A DNA stretch of 64,000 bases, taken from Anthonomus grandis grandis. Taxonomy: Eukaryota > Arthropoda > Insecta > Coleoptera > Curculionidae. The stretch spans positions 31,945,690 to 32,009,689 of the forward strand of contig NC_065549.1 in assembly GCF_022605725.1 (NCBI RefSeq). Direction: 5' to 3'. Positions 57,310 through 64,000 of this stretch are shown piece by piece (within the stretch, counting starts at the first letter, position 1; every line of letters starts with the position of its first letter). A program made the position numbers and the translations under genes. A model generated the notes under the pieces. The model saw only the letters and a program-made list of their open reading frames with translations. It was not told the DNA's origin and did no database searches.

Positions 57310-58297
57310 GTGTATCTTTAAGATAATGGATGAATTTTTCGAGTTACATATAATAATGTTAATTTAACGTATTGGTGTTAGACTTTGGATTAAAAATAAA
57401 AAGTGGAAATGGACATATCTTATTTTGAGCGCAAAAATAATATCTTTGGGGGAAAAAGGCCGCTTCTACAAAATTTGAAATGGTAACACCACAAGCAAAA
57501 AACGGTTTTGTGTTTAAATTCAGCATTTGTGAAGTTCTATGTTTTTTCTTTCGTTTTTGGCTGAAAAAAGGCAAGAGGTCTCATTTGATTGTTTTGTGAC
57601 CTGTTACGATGGTAAAAACTTGTGCGGCTTGTGCTTGTGCTTGTGCACCATGGAAAAAAAGGCGATTCAAGTTGATCATTTCACAAATAAATACTAATAC
57701 TATCCTAACATTATATCAAGGGAGAAACGTCATCATAAACATAAAATAAGGAATCATCATAGAAACAAACCTAAATAAAAACATACTAAGAAATCTATAC
57801 TAATTAGAAAATATTAAATTTCCATAAAAATGCTTTTAATTAGATAGGTACCTTTACGGCTAAAGAGATCATAAACGATAATATTGTTTATAATTTAAAG
57901 CATATTCTATTTTCACAAAAAATTTATCATGTAAATTTTTGGACGACGTCACTGGTAAAGATGCCTTGTGTCGGTGGAATCAACCATGCGATCATGCGCC
58001 GTTGCGTTGTTGTTGCCTTTTTCTTCAATACATCTCCATTCATTTAACTTTTAATATTGACTTCTTTATAGATTATCTTATTACATTTTATTAAGAAAAA
58101 ATGTTTCATATTTTATTAAAGAGAGTAGTATTGTTTTGCGCCTGTTAAAATAAGTGTAAAACTTGTATGATATTATAAAGTGTTTTTATTTCTCCATTTT
58201 TGCAAGCATTTGGCATGATTGCATTAGAGATGTTGCAAGCAAACAAACTGACCATAGTTCTACGGCAATGCTAATTCTAGCCTTTCAATGTTCTAAG

Positions 58298-60243
58298 CCC
58301 TAAACACATTAATTTTTCTGTTCCAAAAAATACTTCAATTTCTGATAATTTATTTTTGACTGATTGAATGTTAAAAAAAAATTAAAAGAGGATATTTAAA
58401 TTATACTACGTAACAGAGTCGTTATCGCAGTTGTTTGGACTTCCGCTGAGGTGGCTGTTTCATTTAGTACATTTGGTACTGTAGTTTAAGTCGTAGTCAT
58501 TTCTGATTTTGCATTGGACAAGTTATATTCATCGTGGTTCTTTGCAGTTGATTTTTGACGAAAGGAGTGCGTTTTATATAAAACATACCTATATTTTTTT
58601 TAATTAAAGTTAGATTCAATAGCTACTATAAAGGAATTTATGTTTTCCAGTTCTTTATTTGAGAAATGAATTTGTGGAAATTACAGGAGGTCATTTTTTG
58701 GATAGGCTTTTGAATAGTTAAAAGTAAAAAGCCAGGTCATCTGCTCTACAAAAGTTTCTGTAAATAGATGTTAGATACAAACATTGTCTTATTATAAGTA
58801 TTTTGAGCTATCACTGTATCGACCCTTTAGTCGTTACGTTTATGCAAGCTTTATTGCACTTTGGTCTGCTATTTTGCGTTCAACTGTAAATAATTGTATG
58901 TGTGTGTTTTAATGATGATATTAGTTTAAATATTTCTTTTTGCATAGTGCTTGGCACATTTAGTCACTTGTTCCAAAGAAACACTACTTCTACAATATTA
59001 AAACTTTGCAATGCACGATGTCAACTCATTTACGATGCAAGAAAACTAAGAAAAACCCTTGGTATATAGGTTTTAATTAACAATTAAATGACCCTGAATA
59101 AGGTAGATTTAAAGAGGCAAAAAAAAAGTCTCAACAATACAACCAAATTATATTTACATCAAAGATATGTACACTACTCATGTTCTATTCTAATAAATGT
59201 TAATAATTTGCTATGAATTAAAATATGAATAATGTTGATATGAATAAAATAAGTTTGACAAAAGTAACATTTAAATTAATATTTCGCTACTAGGTAGATT
59301 TGAGCACTTAAAAAAATTTAATTGCAATTATTAAAGTTTTAAGTATATATTGCTATTGCACAGGGAACAGTTCATGAACCTTTTTATCTAAGGCATCTCA
59401 GCCTTAACCGTGTTATATCTACTTAACTACCAAAAAGGGTACTAAAAAATACTGAACAAAAAATAATTAATATTATAGATAAAAATTGACTTATTAAATT
59501 ATGACATTGATTAAATATTTGTAACATTAAATTGAAATAAAAGGTATATTAATAAAAATTTAAATAAGTAAAACAAATCTAAGGTTAGTAATATTTAAAT
59601 AAATGGAATAAACTGGCCTATATATTCCTCCAAGAAATGAATGGCTAGCCTGCAAAACCGAGGTTGTGGATGTATGCCATTTGTAGCTCAGCTATCCGGA
59701 CTGGGATTCTCTAATACTAGTTCTAACTCTAGCTCCAGCCCCATCGCTTTCAGCAATTTCTTGGGGAAATCAAAAGCCTGCAGCTATCAACAATTGAAGA
59801 AGAATAAAGAGAAGAACGGAAAAGTAAAACCCTAAAACAACGATTGCCATTGTATTCACTGTCCATAAAAAATTAATGGCGTTAAAAATGTGACACACTC
59901 ACATTGCTAGGTTTCATTATCTATCCATCAAAATCATGGGCATCCTGCACCAGAATTATGAAATAAACGGTTCCCTAAAGGAACAAGATTAAGGACCATA
60001 AATTATAAACCATATTGGCCACTTCGTTACGTGCTCCACTTTTTTACGTGCGCTCCTACCTGCAACACGGGAACAAGTCCTCAAAAAATGGACGCAGTAC
60101 CGACTACCGACTGAATCAAGAACGAACCCACCTGTCGCCTGAGCTGTCAATATCAGCCAATCAGAGAAAATATTAATTATGTCCTATCAGAGAAGTGACG
60201 GACCATCAACAGAAAGCCTGGATAATTAAACCAGGAGAGTGAT
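58298..60243. other. AT-rich sequence with one undetermined open frame
   Basis: 59641-59835 (+) encodes 64 residues, Ser/Asn-rich then basic (SSNSSSSPIAFSNFL, KKNKEKNGKVKP), with a stop just upstream. It could be a terminal exon or chance. Its complement also has an open stretch (FPKKLLKAMGLELELEL). Nothing else is recognised. Confidence 0.4.
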
Positions 60244-60300
60244 GCGTTACAGTAGTAATGTATCGTTACAGTAGTAATGTAATGTAGTAATGTAAATGAA
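60244..60300. repeat. short tandem repeat
   Basis: Two copies of CGTTACAGTAGTAATGTA are followed by extra ATGTAGTAATGTA units. Confidence 0.8.
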
Positions 60301-60349
60301 ATTTCAATGAAGCGTTAGTGAAAATAAGGAATAAAAAAATAAAACGCTA

Positions 60350-60445
60350 CATGGGACACTCCCAAATAATCATGTCCTTGCCAAGATTCGAACTTGAGAC
60401 CACACGATCGCCTCGTGAACATTTGCCCAGGGTGCCACAGGGTTT
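60350..60445 (-). repeat. tRNA-derived SINE fragment
   Basis: On the minus strand: GGGCAAATGTTCACGAGGCG, then GGTCTCAAGTTCGAATCTTG, which contains a Pol III box B (AGTTCGAATCT), then a unique tail (GGACATGATTATTTGGGA). This layout is typical of insect tRNA-related SINEs. Box A (near TGGCACCCTGG) is poor. It does not fold as a complete tRNA. A 15-bp piece (CTTGAGACCACACGA) recurs at 60605-60619. Confidence 0.6.
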
Positions 60446-60620
60446 ACCTTGGTTTAAATCAAATAGCGAACATCTGTGAATGATTTTGCTTTTTGATCAC
60501 AGGTTCTTTGAAACGTGCAGCTGTAGATGATGTGTGCAGGTTGTTGCTCGCGTAAGCATTTAACATTTCAGGAAAACTCGGGTGCTTATAAAAAGACTAG
60601 TGCGCTTGAGACCACACGAC

Positions 60621-60841
60621 GGAAGTAAAACTTCTTAAGCTTCATTCATATGTATATATAATAAATGTATGCATATACTCTCACTTGCTTTTCCAGTAAT
60701 ATACAAACCGTAACTCTCTTTCTATCTACACTAACTCATATCTCCTTCTCAAATACCGTTCGCCTCGTCCGATCATAGTGTTCGTAATGCATTCATTAGC
60801 CTACTCCCCAACTCAAGCGCGCGTAAAGAAGTTTTACTTCC
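60621..60841. mobile_element. ~220-bp MITE-like element with 16-bp perfect inverted ends
   Basis: GGAAGTAAAACTTCTT (60621-60636) and AAGAAGTTTTACTTCC (60826-60841) are perfect inverses. There is no coding content. The left end abuts a SINE-derived snippet. No clear target duplication was seen. Confidence 0.6.
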
Positions 60842-63184
60842 ATAATGCTCTCAATGTTGGCAGATTGTAATATTCCTTTGGCAGTTAAGCCAGAATCACA
60901 CTGAAGAGTGTATTATAAACTGTGTTAGAAATAATTTTTTAGTTGTTTAATTAGATTATCTTTCATGAAAATAAGGTTTTTCAGGTACATATTTTTTGCA
61001 GTTAATCATATTTTTTGCAGTGATTACTCCCCTGTACCAACTACTTTCTCAGTGCTATTAAATGAAAGCTCAATAAGCTTGCTCAAATCATCGATAACGT
61101 TGTCTTTAGTGTCATCATTTATTGTTATGGCTTAATTTGTCTTGTCAAATTAATTTTCATTTAAAGAACAAATATTATGCTTGTCGTTTATCAAAATTTT
61201 CAATCTTTCAAGAATGTTTACTACTAATTAATAATATAGCCGGGATGATTAAGGGTTTTTGTACTCTTTTCTATAATAAATGCCTGGAAATGGCAAATGG
61301 AGTAGAGCGGTCGACTTCGTTTTTACCGCCTAATTAAAGCCTTCTTACTAACAAAACTCGCTTTTTCCAAAAGTAATTTAAGTACCTTTTTGTATGACTT
61401 TAACATCTAAAACTTCACAGTAAAAAGTTAATGGCTTTTTTGCAATGCAAATAAAATACTTTACTTACTACTTCTAAAATACAAAAGTGTTTCTGCAACA
61501 TTATCTGACGGGCAAGAGTAATATGGAGTTTGCATTATAAATATGTAGTATTGCAACAGTACCAGAATGCTATTAAAAAAAAAAATATATGACCCGAATA
61601 GAAAAAATAAGCATGGATACGTACTTAAGAGTCACAACATGTTATTCGAATTTAATGTTAAGATATTGATCTTCAATATCTTAAAAAAATGCTTGCTATC
61701 ACACTTGATTTTTAAGACATTCAAACATGTATTTTTCTACTACCTAATATTACCAATATTTCTACACTAGCAGTAAATGGATGTGTCATACCACAGCTCT
61801 GCTGTTGTTACCAAATGATACCACTTCCAAACTAATTAAGTCATCTTGCTTAACTCATATACCTCAAGTTACAAAGCCGGATGATCGATGGGTCGAAAGC
61901 TAAGTCTTAAATCTAAGAATAAATCATTAATCCCTTTCCTATTTTCGACTATAATTTCCATATCTTCAATGAAGCAATCAAATGAAAACAGCTTGGAAAA
62001 TTTTTTAATTTAATTTAAAGTTATCTAATAATTTGCATTACGTTTTTCTTTAGGCAAATAAATTCTTAGTGGCACGAAGGGGTAGTAAAACGTGATTTTT
62101 CAATGTAAAATTTGCATTCTTTAAAATTTAATTTTAATAAGTTAATTGAAAATTTTGCTTTAGCTTGGAAAACCTCTAAAACCTATAATTGATCTGAAAT
62201 AAGTTGGTCTTATACATTTTTGTGTTAAATTCATTTTGGAAATACACGATTAATAAATTTACTAAATAAGACTTAGTAAATTTATTAATCGTGTAGTTAT
62301 TTAAATTTATTAATCGTTTAGGAGGTATATCTAGGATTTTATTTGATTTATTTTCAGTAGTATTTGCCACGTTTTTGTTTTAATGATTTTATGAATGACA
62401 TTTAAATTTGAATTTATTTAGCCCCTAATCCAACAATTTCATTTGTAATTACGTTATGGGGTCGCAAAGATTCGTACAAAAGGAATCATTTTTGATTAAA
62501 TTAGTCTTAAGATAAATCTGGCACAAATTTATTATTTGGATCATGCTAAATTATTAATAACCAATTAATTAGATTTACTGCTTTTTTTTAAATTTTACTA
62601 GCTATATTGGACTGTAATATCCAGTTTAAGGGATATTTTAGTAACCAGTTCTACGTATGGAAAGAATGAACAAAAAACACTTTGAGGAACATTTTACTAC
62701 ATTCTATTACAACGTTCGTAAGTAACTGTCCAACATCGACCTTTAATAGTAGCACTCTCTTAGTTCTACTCAAAACTAGTTCACATTAATACACTGGAAC
62801 CTAATTACCGTAATCATACGATGTATACATTCAAAGATCAAACATGCACACTCAGATATAAACTAGGTATCTAAAATGTATTAAATAATATTTCATAATA
62901 ACTATTCCTAAAGTAAACCTATAACAAAAGCTGTTCTACATATTAGGAAATAATTAAATACAATTGGTTTAGACTAATATTAAAATATGTCCTAGATCTA
63001 TGTTACATTTATTACTACACCTTCTACACCTCCCGGGAAGAAAAAAGAAAAATGTTTTTGTTGAAAATATTTTTCTAACCATATGACAGTTTTTTATCAC
63101 TAAAAGTTTCATACCACTTTTAATTATAATAAAGCGTTACGTTATTTTTATGCACTTTTTTAAGTTTATTTTTTACCTTTAGCA
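60842..63184. other. AT-rich sequence, nothing recognised except a palindrome
   Basis: No gene family identified on either strand. Open frames at 61122 and 61567 (+) are Phe/Leu/Lys-rich and probably chance. Confidence 0.5.
62244..62294. repeat. perfect 22-bp palindrome with 7-base loop
   Basis: Arms ACACGATTAATAAATTTACT-AA (62244-62265) and its exact inverse (62273-62294) surround ATAAGAC. A third partial copy, AAATTTATTAATCGT, follows at about 62303-62318. Confidence 0.9.
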
Positions 63185-64000
63185 CAAGCTTTGTGCCTTC
63201 CACTTGCACTCAAAAGGACCACTTATCTCAAAAGGACCTTGAAATCGTTCATCAAGTTTATCAACCGCACTATTATTTTCTATAAGCACTTTATCTCCTA
63301 CCTTATAACTAACATTTTTACAATTTTTGTCATACAATTCCTTTTGTTTGTTTGTTTTTTAAAGCTATTAAATTATTTTGAGCATCTAGCCATGCAGTTT
63401 GAAGACGAAATTTTAGTTGTTGTGGATAATCGTCAAAATTATAAATTGGTTCTCGATTTGAGTTTAAAATATTTGAAGGAAGTCTACTTGTTTTCCCAAA
63501 AACCAACTCATACGGTGTATAACGCGTTGAAGTATTAACCCTATTATTGTATGAAAAACACCAAAACGGTATTCAAGCAGTCCAATTAACACTTTCATTA
63601 GAGACACGCATACGAAGAAAAGCAGTTAAAGTTTTATGCGAATTTTCCAGCGCGCCTAAGGTTTCATGATGATAGGCCGTGGAATTGAGATGTTTAATAT
63701 TTAAAACTTTGCAAGATTTCTGAAAAACTTCCGCTAAAAATTCTAACCCTTGATCGGTAACAACTTCCTGAGGTATACCATATCTCAAAATGAAATTACT
63801 GATAAATGATTGTGCAACCGTTTTCGCTTCTTTGTTAGCCAAAGGATAACTTTAAACGAATTTAGTTAAGTCACATTGCAATGTAAGAATGTAGTTATTA
63901 CCCTGAATATCCGTAGGACGAGGACCAACCAAATCCAAAAACACTTTTTGAAACGCGGAACTTGCTGTTGTGATAATTGTCATAGGCTCTTTTGCCATTT
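63185..64000 (-). pseudogene. Ty3/gypsy integrase, 3' part, running off the window
   Basis: Minus-strand integrase entering from the right edge. Near 63940 it shows FQKVFLDLVGPRPTD (first catalytic Asp) and NNYILTLQCDLTKFV. From 63842 the open frame has ANKEAKTVAQSF, GIPQEVVTDQGLEFL (second Asp) and YHHETLGALENSHKTL (catalytic Glu), with 35 residues between the second Asp and Glu. After a stop at 63573 it continues in shifted frames (RYTPYELVFGKTSRLPSNI, near 63480-63535) to a decayed C-terminus at about 63190. It is broken and only partly in view. It is not obviously part of the fragment at 25915. Confidence 0.88.

Larger units (their letters stand above)
53617..58297. mobile_element. larger member of the 26293 MITE family (copy B), carrying a nested transposon
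   Basis: Left end GTTACAATATTGAAAGACTAGAATTAG and right end (reverse complement CTTAGAACATTGAAAGGCTA) match those of copy A. Internal blocks are shared: GGGTGTTTTGTTT, AATATTGTTTATAATTTAAA, GACGTCACTGGTAAAGAT, GAGATGTTGCAAGCAAACAA. Flanking octamers CCGAAAAC and CCCTAAAC are a plausible diverged 8-bp duplication. Apart from the nested 3.42-kb element, copy B is about 1.26 kb against 449 bp for copy A, so A is an internally deleted form or B has gained sequence (57150-57850). Confidence 0.85.

Noticed and set aside
59641..59835. C-terminal exon of the GPCR gene
   Set aside because: No TM7 or NPxxY sequence, no clear splice acceptor, and a stop immediately upstream; nothing ties it to the exon at 33941.
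60370..60440. Genuine tRNA gene
   Set aside because: Only a box B-like T-arm is convincing; acceptor and anticodon arms do not pair, and the downstream tail is SINE-like.

Overview
The window reads as a gene-poor, AT-rich animal chromosome, most likely from an insect and perhaps a beetle. That guess rests on the mix of element families (BEL/Pao, DIRS, several mariner/Tc1 types, pogo, hAT, a Penelope-like relic, APE-type LINEs) and on short GT-AG introns; no host marker fixes the species. Nearly all recognisable coding sequence belongs to transposable elements. The one convincing host-gene piece is a single exon of a class A GPCR at 33941-34217 (+). I saw no rRNA gene, functional tRNA gene, CRISPR array or operon.

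Left third (1-18900). A decayed mariner with DD41D-like spacing lies at 518-2089. It is followed by a tyrosine-recombinase retrotransposon of the DIRS group at 2597-15773, read on the minus strand. Its parts are a gag with a 372-bp GT-AG intron near its start, RT, RNase H, a methyltransferase-like linker, a tyrosine recombinase, inverted terminal repeats, and an internal complementary region that copies both outer edges. Two insertions split it. One is a BEL/Pao LTR retrotransposon (5053-11631, about 1% LTR divergence, 5-bp target duplication CATAC). The other is a 1.59-kb non-coding insert in gag (12904-14489, flanked by TATA). Without the inserts the DIRS element would be about 5.0 kb. A 420-bp MITE lies at 18432-18851.

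Middle (18900-43700). In order: a LINE relic split by an internally deleted mariner; a pogo relic; a mariner N-terminal fragment; a Ty3/gypsy fragment split by a 449-bp MITE with a clean 8-bp target duplication; two APE-type LINEs fused back to back (28124-32710, minus); a LINE relic (+); the GPCR exon; another LINE relic; a Tc1-like element with inverted/direct-repeat ends; a hAT (ZBED-like) relic; and a Penelope-like GIY-YIG relic.

Right third (43700-64000). Two mariner relics lie between inverted copies of a ~300-bp repeat (about 45150-45460 and 49505-49795). Then come a LINE relic and a second, longer copy of the 26293 MITE family (53617-58297). That copy carries a nested 3.42-kb DNA transposon (53675-57096) with ~34-bp inverted repeats, 4-bp ATGT duplications, and a multi-exon gene for an unusual RNase H-fold-like transposase candidate. 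The window ends with a tRNA-derived SINE fragment, small hairpin elements and a Ty3/gypsy integrase running off the right edge.

The most notable items are the spliced gag inside a complete DIRS architecture and the 3.42-kb transposon, whose pre-insertion site is preserved by its sister MITE copy at 26293.
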